From positions 1 to 6,708 of the forward strand of contig CAMCTP010000045.1 of assembly GCA_945878495.1 (NCBI GenBank): DNA of 6,708 bases, in the 5' to 3' direction. This document shows, piece after piece, positions 1-4,965 of this stretch. Source of the DNA: Rickettsia typhi (lineage in GTDB: Bacteria; Pseudomonadota; Alphaproteobacteria; Rickettsiales; Deianiraeaceae). The position numbers were made by a program, and so were the translations under genes. Each line of letters starts with the position of its first letter. Within the stretch, counting starts at the first letter, position 1. The notes below the pieces were generated by a model, which worked only from the letters and a program-made list of their open reading frames with translations, had not been told where the DNA came from and did no database searches.

Positions 1-208
1 CGGAAATAGCATCCTCCGATATCCCTGTTTCATAGCCTTTTTGGTACAATTTCTCTCCAAGTTCAACAAATTCGAATTTTAATCTTGCGCCAGATTTTTG
101 TAAAATTCGCATAACGACATCCATAATTTCAGGACCTATGCCATCTCCCACAGCAAGTGCTACATTTGTTGAATTTATAGTTTGTTTTGAATTATTTAAA
201 ATTTGCAT
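1..208 (-). CDS. icd: Isocitrate dehydrogenase [NADP+], N-terminal 69 residues (partial)
   Basis: This is the first 69 codons of a minus-strand gene that continues beyond the left edge. Isocitrate dehydrogenase oxidatively decarboxylates isocitrate to 2-oxoglutarate in the cytoplasmic TCA cycle. The beta-decarboxylating dehydrogenase signature GDGIGPEIM lies at residues 21-29. It is followed by VELGEKLYQKGYETGISEDA (about 48-67), which closely resembles the long NADP-dependent enzyme of Rickettsia as I remember it. Isopropylmalate dehydrogenase shares the GDGIGPE motif but not this following segment. The ATG at 208 is the only ATG available, since an in-frame TAG lies 21 bp further upstream. 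A TTG three codons earlier is possible but less likely. No Shine-Dalgarno sequence is visible. The gene is divergent from the small gene at 328. The active-site regions lie outside the window. Confidence 0.88.
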   Translation of the reverse strand, partial: MQILNNSKQTINSTNVALAVGDGIGPEIMDVVMRILQKSGARLKFEFVELGEKLYQKGYETGISEDAIS

Positions 209-266
209 ATTACACAAAAGAACATCTTGTATCTAAGGCATTTTAATATAAAATGCAATAATTTTC

Positions 267-295
267 TTGACTATTATTTTTATAATAAAGATAAA
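267..295 (+). promoter_or_regulatory. Possible sigma-70-type promoter for the 53-aa gene / IMPase-like pair
   Basis: TTGACT (267-272) is separated by 17 bp from GATAAA (290-295) in the 119-bp AT-rich gap between the divergent icd and the gene at 328. The -35 matches the consensus at five of six positions and the -10 at four. A start near 302 would leave a leader of about 26 nt. In DNA this AT-rich such matches occur by chance, so the call is tentative. No convincing promoter for icd was found on the opposite strand. Confidence 0.3.
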
Positions 296-327
296 TTAAT
301 GTAATATATCTTATATTTGTTTTAACA

Positions 328-489
328 ATGATCAACAAAGCAGAAACTAATATAATAGAAACACAAAAAGATGTATCGGATTTTTCAGACAACAAGCAGG
401 AAATCAATCTACTAATAGAAAAATATGCACAACATCTACAGAAAAATCTTGAGATATCTCAAGAGAAAATAAGTAAAACCAAAAAATAA
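328..489 (+). CDS. Small hydrophilic protein of unknown function, 53 aa
   Basis: This short frame runs from ATG to TAA and I do not recognise the product. It is hydrophilic and charged, with no signal peptide, membrane segment or cysteine. From about residue 24 onward (QEINLLIEKYAQHLQKNLEI) it looks like one amphipathic helix, with a lysine-rich tail ending TKK. That it is a real gene is supported by a candidate promoter upstream and by its position: it fills the space between icd and the next gene, whose ATG comes only 15 nt after its stop. The two are probably cotranscribed. It could be a small partner of the downstream IMPase-fold protein or a leader ORF. The frame is short enough in an A-rich region that chance cannot be excluded. 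Confidence 0.5.
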   Translation: MINKAETNIIETQKDVSDFSDNKQEINLLIEKYAQHLQKNLEISQEKISKTKK

Positions 490-504
490 CGATTTAAAAA
501 TAAA

Positions 505-1389
505 ATGCAAAAAAAAATAGTGAATACGTTTGAAGATTGTGTAAGAGATGCATCGACTTTTTTATCCAGAGATATTACCGAAATCTCAAATATGAAAAGC
601 TCTTCTTTTTCAAATATAGAAAAATTTGCAAGCCATTCGCTTAAAAAAATTGACTCAGAATTAAAAAAACATTGTGAAATATTCTTTCCAAGATCAACAG
701 TTTTTAATACACTAGAATTTTCATCAAAAAAAGAAGAAATCGAAAACCTAATAAAAAATCAAGGAAGCAGCAACAATCAACATCAAAAGCCACTTGAAAG
801 ACGAATAAATGAAAAAAGATATGTTGTTGTTATAGATCCTATAACAAATATAAAAGGATTGCTTGCTGGTGTTAGAGATTTTTGCATAGCAGTTTTTCTA
901 AAAAATCAAGATACCCTAGAAACCGAAGTCTCATATATTTACAATCCCAATACAGATGAAATGATAACATTAAAAAAAGATACACTTCTGGTGAATGAAA
1001 GAAAATACGTAAAACATGATATTAAATTGTTAAAAAAATCATCAGCAAGTGTTGCAGTTGATATATTCTCAGATCTTAGAAACCTACCAAAAATAACAGG
1101 TGTATTTGAATCAGTTTTTATGTCTAATGATAAATATTCAAAACTAATAGAATTTGTCTCAAATAAGGCTGATTTTTTTATTAAGCCGACCTTCTCAGAA
1201 GAAAGTGATTATGAAATTAGAAATATTCTCAAAAAAAGCGGATACTCTTTAAGGCCCATAAAATCAAATGGAATTATCGATTTTTCTTCAGAAACAATAT
1301 CGCAAAAAGATGGTTTAATTGCATCAAGCAGATCAAATATGGAAACACTAAAGTCACTACAAGATAAAACTCTAGCAGTCGCCTCTTAA
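505..1389 (+). CDS. Degenerate inositol monophosphatase (SuhB/IMPase)-family protein, probably catalytically inactive
   Basis: The 294-aa protein follows the outline of alphaproteobacterial SuhB-type inositol monophosphatases but lacks their catalytic signature. Family-like blocks, in order, are the N-terminal helix with FLSRDITEISNMK (19-31), the core RYVVVIDPITNIKGLLAG (105-122), the strand SYIYNPNTDEM (143-153), a D-containing helix SDYEIRNILKKSGY (234-247), and the end GLIASSRSNMETL (270-282). Active members have DP-I/L-DGT: here it is D111-P-I-T114-N-I, so the second metal-binding Asp and the Gly-Thr are gone. The usual Trp-Asp motif is S234-D235, and the N-terminal SxAD motif is not recognisable. 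The length is slightly above the usual 260-270 aa, with a polar insertion at about 75-103. E. coli SuhB also acts with RNA polymerase and NusA independently of catalysis, so a pseudoenzyme role is possible (inference). The gene follows the 53-aa gene by 15 nt, and its 3' end overlaps nuoB by 18 bp. The fold is fairly sure; the function is not known. Confidence 0.75.
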   Translation: MQKKIVNTFEDCVRDASTFLSRDITEISNMKSSSFSNIEKFASHSLKKIDSELKKHCEIFFPRSTVFNTLEFSSKKEEIENLIKNQGSSNNQHQKPLERRINEKRYVVVIDPITNIKGLLAGVRDFCIAVFLKNQDTLETEVSYIYNPNTDEMITLKKDTLLVNERKYVKHDIKLLKKSSASVAVDIFSDLRNLPKITGVFESVFMSNDKYSKLIEFVSNKADFFIKPTFSEESDYEIRNILKKSGYSLRPIKSNGIIDFSSETISQKDGLIASSRSNMETLKSLQDKTLAVAS

Positions 1390-1920
1390 AATCTTCTTTT
1401 GTAATTGCAATATACCATAAAGCAAAGCCTCAGCCGTTGGAGGGCAACCAGGAACATAAACGTCAACCGGAACTATTCTATCGCACCCCCTTACAACAGA
1501 GTAAGAATAGTGATAATAACCGCCACCATTTGCACAGGATCCCATTGATATAACCCATTTTGGCTCTGGCATTTGATCATAAACCTTGCGTAAGGCAGGT
1601 GCCATTTTATTTGTCAGGGTTCCGGCAACTATCATAACATCACTCTGACGAGGAGATGCACGAAATACAACTCCAAATTTATCAAGATCATATCTTGAGC
1701 TTGCTGTATGCATCATTTCAACGGCACAACAAGCAAGTCCAAAAGTCATTGGCCACATTGATCCCGTTTGCGCCCATTTTACTAGTTTATCCAAATTTGC
1801 AACCACAAAACCCTTCTCGGAAACCGATCTCATGGCAGAGTTTATAATTTTTTCATTGTAGTCTTTAATCGAATAATGAAGGTCTGATTCTAAAATTTTC
1901 ACATCGCCAGACATAAGCAT
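1372..1920 (-). CDS. nuoB: NADH-quinone oxidoreductase subunit B (complex I, N2 cluster subunit)
   Basis: NuoB (182 aa here) is the peripheral-arm subunit of respiratory complex I that carries the terminal [4Fe-4S] cluster N2 and passes electrons to quinone at the inner membrane. The four cluster ligands are visible: C64 and C65 in FGLACCAVEMM, C129 in SMGSCANGGGYYHYSYS, and C159 in YVPGCPPTAEALLYG. The blocks RASPRQSDVMIVAGT and KMAPALRKVYDQMPEPKW are near-invariant in alphaproteobacteria and mitochondria. Length is normal. The ATG at 1920 is one nucleotide after the rfbC stop. A second ATG two codons later (1914) could also serve, and neither has a Shine-Dalgarno sequence. It is the last gene of the hslV-rfbC-nuoB cluster. 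The usual neighbours nuoA and nuoC are absent. Its stop (TAG) lies inside the convergent IMPase-like gene. Confidence 0.97.
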   Translation of the reverse strand: MLMSGDVKILESDLHYSIKDYNEKIINSAMRSVSEKGFVVANLDKLVKWAQTGSMWPMTFGLACCAVEMMHTASSRYDLDKFGVVFRASPRQSDVMIVAGTLTNKMAPALRKVYDQMPEPKWVISMGSCANGGGYYHYSYSVVRGCDRIVPVDVYVPGCPPTAEALLYGILQLQKKILRGDC

Positions 1921-1921
1921 T

Positions 1922-2500
1922 TTAAAAAGTTTTTTGTATTTGATTAATAAATATATCAGATTTTATAAAATCGTCAATCTTTGGATTATTTGTATCTTTT
2001 TCTGAAATAATAAATTCTTCAATACCGTAACCATACCAATGAACTCCACACTCCAGAGGATGCGTCGAATACTCTCCTGATTTATTATACAAACCAGTTA
2101 CCTTATAAGATACAATGGTATTTTCTTCAAGAGATAAAAACCCATGTAAAAATCCGTGAGGAACAAACAAAGCTGTAGAAAAATCATCTTCACCAAGCAA
2201 TTCAACGGAATACATTTTTAAAAAAGTCTTTGATTGAGGTCGAATATCAACAACGGAATCTATTATTCTTCCTGACAAACATCTTACAAATTTCGATTGA
2301 GACGGGCTCATCTGTCCGTGCATACCTCTCAAAGTTCCTTTTTTAGACACCGATACGTTATCTTGGGAAAAATGATCATTGATTCCAGCTTTAGATAACG
2401 CAGACAGGCTGTAGGATTCAAAAAACAAACCTCTCTCGTCCTTAAATTTCGGCGATTTAAAAAGTTTCAAACCTTCAAATTCAGTATCTATTATATTCAT
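1922..2500 (-). CDS. rfbC: dTDP-4-dehydrorhamnose 3,5-epimerase (RmlC family)
   Basis: This 192-aa cupin enzyme epimerises C3 and C5 of dTDP-4-dehydro-6-deoxyglucose, the third step of dTDP-L-rhamnose synthesis for surface polysaccharide. Family motifs appear in order: DERGLFFESY (21-30), SQDNVSVSKKGTLRGMHGQ (45-63), VRCLSGRIIDSVVDIR (72-87), FVPHGFLHGFLSL (112-124), SYKVTGLYN (131-139) and ISEKDTNNP (165-173). H61 and D169 match the catalytic His-Asp pair of Salmonella RmlC, and tyrosines occur at 132 and 138 in the expected block. The usual RWNDP segment is replaced by HWYGYG (154-159). I chose the ATG at 2500, which gives the normal N-terminus two nucleotides after the hslV stop. A frame extending to 2548 would overlap hslV and add a non-family 16 residues. 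No rmlA, rmlB or rmlD is nearby, so a related 3- or 5-epimerase substrate cannot be excluded. Confidence 0.9.
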   Translation of the reverse strand: MNIIDTEFEGLKLFKSPKFKDERGLFFESYSLSALSKAGINDHFSQDNVSVSKKGTLRGMHGQMSPSQSKFVRCLSGRIIDSVVDIRPQSKTFLKMYSVELLGEDDFSTALFVPHGFLHGFLSLEENTIVSYKVTGLYNKSGEYSTHPLECGVHWYGYGIEEFIISEKDTNNPKIDDFIKSDIFINQIQKTF

Positions 2501-2502
2501 AT

Positions 2503-3060
2503 TTAAGACAAAACCTCTGTTGTAATATTTAAATTTGTAAAAACGCAAATCTGACCAGCAATTTCAAGAGATTTTTTTGCTATTTCAAGTGAGTTTAATT
2601 GCGAATTTGTTTGCAACAAAGCCAAAGCCGCCGAATAGGCATACTGCCCTCCACTACCTATTGCCACCGCATCGTGCTCTGGAGCTAAAACATCTCCATT
2701 TCCGGAAACCAAAAAAGTATAGTTCTTGTCCGCAACTATCATCATAGCATCAAGGTGCCTTAAAATTTTATCACTACGCCAAATTTTCGCCAATACTATA
2801 CAAGCTTTTTCCAAATTTCCATCTGTTTTTTCAAGAGAATGTTCAAGCTTTTCAAGAAGAGTTAAACCATCTGTTGCTGATCCGGCAAAGCCGGCAATAA
2901 CTTTTCCGTTTCCTAATTTTCTGATTTTTTTTGCATTATTTTTTACAACTATAGCTTGACCAAGCGTGACTTGACCGTCTCCAGCTATTGCCACTGAGTC
3001 ATTTTTACGAACACAACATATTGTTGTTGCATGAAAAAGCGATTGAGATTGGTTTGACAA
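2503..3060 (-). CDS. hslV: ATP-dependent protease subunit HslV (ClpQ), TTG start
   Basis: HslV is the proteasome-beta-like threonine peptidase that forms the proteolytic double ring of the cytoplasmic HslUV protease. The 185-aa product has a short propeptide ending FHA, then the mature TTI N-terminus with catalytic T12. The lysine at mature position 33 (K44 here) is conserved. GDGQVTLGQ (28-36), KVIAGFAGSATDGLTLLEKLE (about 53-73), LRHLDAMMIVADK and AIGSGGQYAYSAALALL are all classic HslV blocks, and the C-terminal NLNITTEVL is typical. The start appears to be TTG at 3060: no in-frame ATG exists before the catalytic threonine, a stop codon lies seven codons upstream, and the nearest ATG (3068) is out of frame. 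A weak GAG lies just upstream. The partner ATPase gene hslU normally follows hslV, but rfbC follows instead, so hslU must be elsewhere or absent. Confidence 0.95.
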   Translation of the reverse strand: MSNQSQSLFHATTICCVRKNDSVAIAGDGQVTLGQAIVVKNNAKKIRKLGNGKVIAGFAGSATDGLTLLEKLEHSLEKTDGNLEKACIVLAKIWRSDKILRHLDAMMIVADKNYTFLVSGNGDVLAPEHDAVAIGSGGQYAYSAALALLQTNSQLNSLEIAKKSLEIAGQICVFTNLNITTEVLS

Positions 3061-3080
3061 TATCTCATAAAAATCTGCTC

Positions 3081-3110
3081 AATATATGAAGATATTAATT
3101 TTATATGCAA
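3081..3110 (-). promoter_or_regulatory. Possible promoter for hslV-rfbC-nuoB
   Basis: Reading the minus strand, TTGCAT (3110-3105) and TATATT (3086-3081) are separated by 18 bp. This would start transcription near 3074, about 14 nt before the TTG codon. The -10 is a five-of-six match but the -35 is only three of six. Placement in the gap between the hslV start and the divergent connector gene is sensible, but the base composition makes chance matches likely. Confidence 0.3.
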
Positions 3111-3172
3111 GTTTTTTTTGCTTCCGATTGAGAAAAATAAAACTCAACAAAAAATACTTTTTACTTAAAACA

Positions 3173-3448
3173 ATGTTAAATATGGATCAATTAAAACAAT
3201 ACCTCGCTATAAACGACAATTCACAAGATTTTCAAATATCAATAATAATAAAATCAGTTGAATCTTTTGTTAAAAATTCATTAAATCCTGATTTTTTATC
3301 ACCAAACCAAATTCCTGAAGATTTAACTCTCGCCATGATGAATCATGCAGCATATTATTATAATAATTCTCTCGATAATTCGAAAAATAACCAATTGCCA
3401 TCAAGCGTTACAGACATTTATAGAAAATATAAAACTATTAGAATATAA
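3173..3448 (+). CDS. Phage/gene-transfer-agent gp6-like head-tail connector protein
   Basis: This is a 91-aa protein with the layout of the small gp6-like head-tail connector (adaptor) family of HK97-type phages and of the Rhodobacter gene transfer agent. These proteins form a ring below the portal that joins capsid to tail. The start MLNMDQLKQYLAI (1-13) matches the family opening of the type ML-T-L-ELK-HLRI. A helical stretch follows (18-36), then IPEDLTLAMMNHAAYYYNN (47-65) corresponding to the family's VPEDIK-A-L-AHWYENR block, and LPSSVTDIYRKYK (75-87) corresponding to the conserved LP-GV-ALL-PYR ending. I chose the ATG at 3173 because it gives this N-terminus. ATG 3182 is possible, while the upstream extension to 3086 adds unrelated basic and hydrophobic residues. 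No other virion gene is within the window. The family call rests on pattern recognition and needs a profile search. Confidence 0.68.
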   Translation: MLNMDQLKQYLAINDNSQDFQISIIIKSVESFVKNSLNPDFLSPNQIPEDLTLAMMNHAAYYYNNSLDNSKNNQLPSSVTDIYRKYKTIRI

Positions 3449-3456
3449 AATATTTA

Positions 3457-3484
3457 TTGACAAAAAGAAAAACGCATTTATCAT
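3457..3484 (+). promoter_or_regulatory. Sigma-70-type promoter for fdx-psd
   Basis: A perfect -35 hexamer TTGACA (3457-3462) and a five-of-six -10 hexamer TATCAT (3479-3484) are 16 bp apart in the 55-bp gap between the connector stop and the fdx ATG. The predicted transcript would begin near 3491, leaving a leader of only about 13 nt. This is the best consensus promoter in the window and suggests that fdx and psd are transcribed independently of the connector gene. Confidence 0.6.
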
Positions 3485-3503
3485 AAAAAAAATTAATTAA
3501 AAA

Positions 3504-3827
3504 ATGCCATCTGTAACATTCATAAATAAAGATGATACAAAAACCACAATAAACGCCCAATGCGGACTATCATTGCTCGAAGTGGCGCACTCAAATAACA
3601 TCGATCTCGAAGGAGCTTGTGAAGGATCTCTTGCTTGTTCAACGTGCCATTTAATAATCGATGATGAATGGTTCACGAAGCTACCGGCTGCAGAGGAAGA
3701 CGAAGAAGATATGTTGGATCTTGCATTCGGATTAACAAAAACATCACGCCTTGGTTGTCAAATAATAATGAGAGACGAACTAGACGGCATAGTGGTAAAA
3801 ATACCAAAAGGCAGCAGAAATTTATAA
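3504..3827 (+). CDS. fdx: [2Fe-2S] ferredoxin, adrenodoxin/ISC type
   Basis: The 107-aa soluble electron carrier binds one [2Fe-2S] cluster through C39, C45, C48 and C85, in the spacing C-x5-C-x2-C-x36-C typical of adrenodoxin-like ferredoxins. Surrounding motifs are EGACEGSLACSTCHLII (36-52), the acidic partner-binding helix AAEEDEEDMLDLAFGLT (62-78) and SRLGCQI (81-87). In bacteria this class supplies electrons for iron-sulfur cluster assembly (Isc system), and in alphaproteobacteria also for related reductases. Length is normal and there is no targeting sequence. It starts at ATG 3504 without a Shine-Dalgarno sequence, behind a good promoter. In many proteobacteria fdx sits with hscA/hscB/iscU, but here it is paired with psd, 24 nt downstream, with no terminator between them. 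Confidence 0.95.
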   Translation: MPSVTFINKDDTKTTINAQCGLSLLEVAHSNNIDLEGACEGSLACSTCHLIIDDEWFTKLPAAEEDEEDMLDLAFGLTKTSRLGCQIIMRDELDGIVVKIPKGSRNL

Positions 3828-3851
3828 CAAAACAAACTATTTTATATCAAA

Positions 3852-4520
3852 ATGAAAATACCATTAACACCAAGTTTTACCGTTATTACCTGCAAAGAAG
3901 GAGAGAAATTTATCTTTATATTCGCTGCGATAACAATACTTCTTGGTCTTATAAGTTCTGTTTTATTCACAATTGGAATATTCGCAACTGCATTTTGTGT
4001 TGCATTTTTCAGAGATCCTGAAAAAGTTATCCCAGAAGAAAAAGGTGTAATTGTTAGTGCCGGAGATGGAAAAGTTACCGGTGTTCAAAAAGTAATCGTT
4101 CCATCGGAAATAAAATCTTTAGCTGGTCAAGAAATGATAAAAATTAGCGTTTTTCTAAGCGTTTTTAATATACATGTCAACAGAGTTCCGACAAATGGAG
4201 AGGTAAAAGAAGTTACTTATATAGCTGGAAAATTCGTATCCGCTGCACTTGAAAAATCAAGCACGGAGAATGAAAGATGCACAATCGTTATGTCAAATTC
4301 AGATCAAGATTTGATAGGATGTACTCAGATCGCTGGATTGATAGCAAAAAGAATAGTCTGTGATGCAAAAGTTGGAGATAAATTCAACCTTGGAGACAGA
4401 TACGGATTAATAAGATTTGGAAGCAGAATGGACGTTTTACTTCCACTTAATTATGAAGCTAATGTTAAAGTTGGTCAAACTGTTATCGGCGGAGAAACTG
4501 TTCTAGCAAGAAGAAAATAA
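3852..4520 (+). CDS. psd: Phosphatidylserine decarboxylase proenzyme, type A
   Basis: Psd converts phosphatidylserine to phosphatidylethanolamine at the inner membrane. The 222-aa proenzyme has one or two membrane segments at about 19-52, followed by FFRDPEKVIP (52-61), SAGDGKV (69-75), SVFNIHVNRVPTNGEV (103-118) and the self-cleavage site RFGSRMD (188-194). Cleavage between G190 and S191 would give a beta chain and a short alpha chain whose N-terminal serine becomes the pyruvoyl cofactor. D72 and H108 match the Asp and His that, with the serine, drive autocatalysis in this family. FGSRMD rather than LGST places it in the short type A group common in alphaproteobacteria. The gene follows fdx by 24 nt and ends just before a terminator-like hairpin. 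pssA, often the next gene in alphaproteobacteria, is not here. Confidence 0.96.
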   Translation: MKIPLTPSFTVITCKEGEKFIFIFAAITILLGLISSVLFTIGIFATAFCVAFFRDPEKVIPEEKGVIVSAGDGKVTGVQKVIVPSEIKSLAGQEMIKISVFLSVFNIHVNRVPTNGEVKEVTYIAGKFVSAALEKSSTENERCTIVMSNSDQDLIGCTQIAGLIAKRIVCDAKVGDKFNLGDRYGLIRFGSRMDVLLPLNYEANVKVGQTVIGGETVLARRK

Positions 4521-4531
4521 ATTTTTTATAA

Positions 4532-4568
4532 GTAGATCAAAATAAGTCCATTTGGTCTACCATATTTT
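4532..4568 (+). terminator. Rho-independent-type terminator of psd, inside the 3' end of the HxlR gene
   Basis: GTAGATCAAA (4532-4541) pairs with TTTGGTCTAC (4551-4560) as a 10-bp stem with one G-U pair and a 9-nt loop. It is followed by CATATTTTTT, a run of six T. It begins 11 bp after the psd stop. On the opposite strand the wobble becomes an A-C mismatch and the tail is less T-rich, so the plus strand is the favoured direction, though weak bidirectional action is possible. The stem is AT-rich and modest in strength. Confidence 0.5.
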
Positions 4569-4965
4569 TTGAATCTTTTTTAATATCTAAAGTTTTTGAA
4601 GTTGTTAAAAGTTTTTTTTCAACCTCGTACTTAAAAGTATTAGAGTGTGAAATTTTTTCTCCATTAATCTCAACCCACTCTCTTATTCCGTCAATAATGC
4701 ACCTCAAAGTTTCGCCGAATTTTGTAACTCTATATTCAACCCTTGGAGGAACTTCAGCAAAAGTTTTTTTTTCAACTATCCCAAACCTTTCCAACTCAAT
4801 AATTCTCTTTGAAAGCTCGGCTTGCGTTAAACCTTTTATGTTTTTTCTTATCTCGCTTGGTCTAAGTTTTTGATAATCTGATTTAAGCAAAGCAGAAATT
4901 ATCAATATCGACCATTTATTAAAAATTACAGCGATTAACCAATTTTTATCACTAAAACTACTCAT
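4537..4965 (-). CDS. HxlR-family winged-helix transcriptional regulator
   Basis: The 142-aa protein matches the HxlR/MarR-like DNA-binding family. FNKWSILIISALL (15-27) corresponds to the family's GGKWTLLIL-LL block, LTQAELSKRIIELERFGIVEKKTF (46-69) is the recognition helix, and AEVPPRVEYRVTKFGETLRCIIDGIREW (70-97) is the wing and the diagnostic PPRVEY-LT-G-L motif. The N-terminal cysteine used by redox-sensing relatives is replaced, apparently by S5. A non-family tail of about 40 residues (102-142) is lysine-rich and ends QMDLF, which resembles a beta-clamp-binding pentapeptide. I chose the ATG at 4965, whose ATGAGTAG overlaps the proS stop by 8 nt. A longer frame reaching 5016 would lie deeper inside proS and add unrelated residues. 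It is probably translationally coupled to proS. The ligand and targets are unknown. Confidence 0.88.
   Translation of the reverse strand: MSSFSDKNWLIAVIFNKWSILIISALLKSDYQKLRPSEIRKNIKGLTQAELSKRIIELERFGIVEKKTFAEVPPRVEYRVTKFGETLRCIIDGIREWVEINGEKISHSNTFKYEVEKKLLTTSKTLDIKKDSKNMVDQMDLF

Noticed and set aside
267..286. TTGACT with TATAAT as a promoter pair
   Set aside because: The hexamers are only 8 bp apart, far too close for sigma-70. The 17-bp-spaced GATAAA was preferred as the -10.
272..287. Small inverted repeat TATTAT/ATAATA
   Set aside because: Six A-T pairs in a very AT-rich gap are expected by chance and would not form a stable hairpin.
1656..1847. Open frame on the plus strand opposite nuoB
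   Set aside because: It lies wholly antisense to the highly conserved NuoB core and resembles no protein. It is a by-product of the real gene's codons.
2501..2548. Longer rfbC frame starting inside hslV
   Set aside because: The extra residues do not match the RmlC family. ATG 2500, two bases after the hslV stop, gives the normal start.
2726..2959. 77-codon plus-strand frame opposite hslV
   Set aside because: Antisense to conserved HslV blocks, with no recognisable motifs and no start signal.
3086..3172. N-terminal extension of the connector protein to the ATG at 3086
   Set aside because: The extra 29 residues are not part of the connector family, and ATG 3173 gives the expected N-terminus. 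The extension overlaps the likely hslV promoter region.
3668..4021. 117-codon plus-strand frame spanning the end of fdx and the start of psd
   Set aside because: It covers parts of two certain genes in another frame, and its composition (rich in Arg, Asn and Tyr) is that of a shifted frame.
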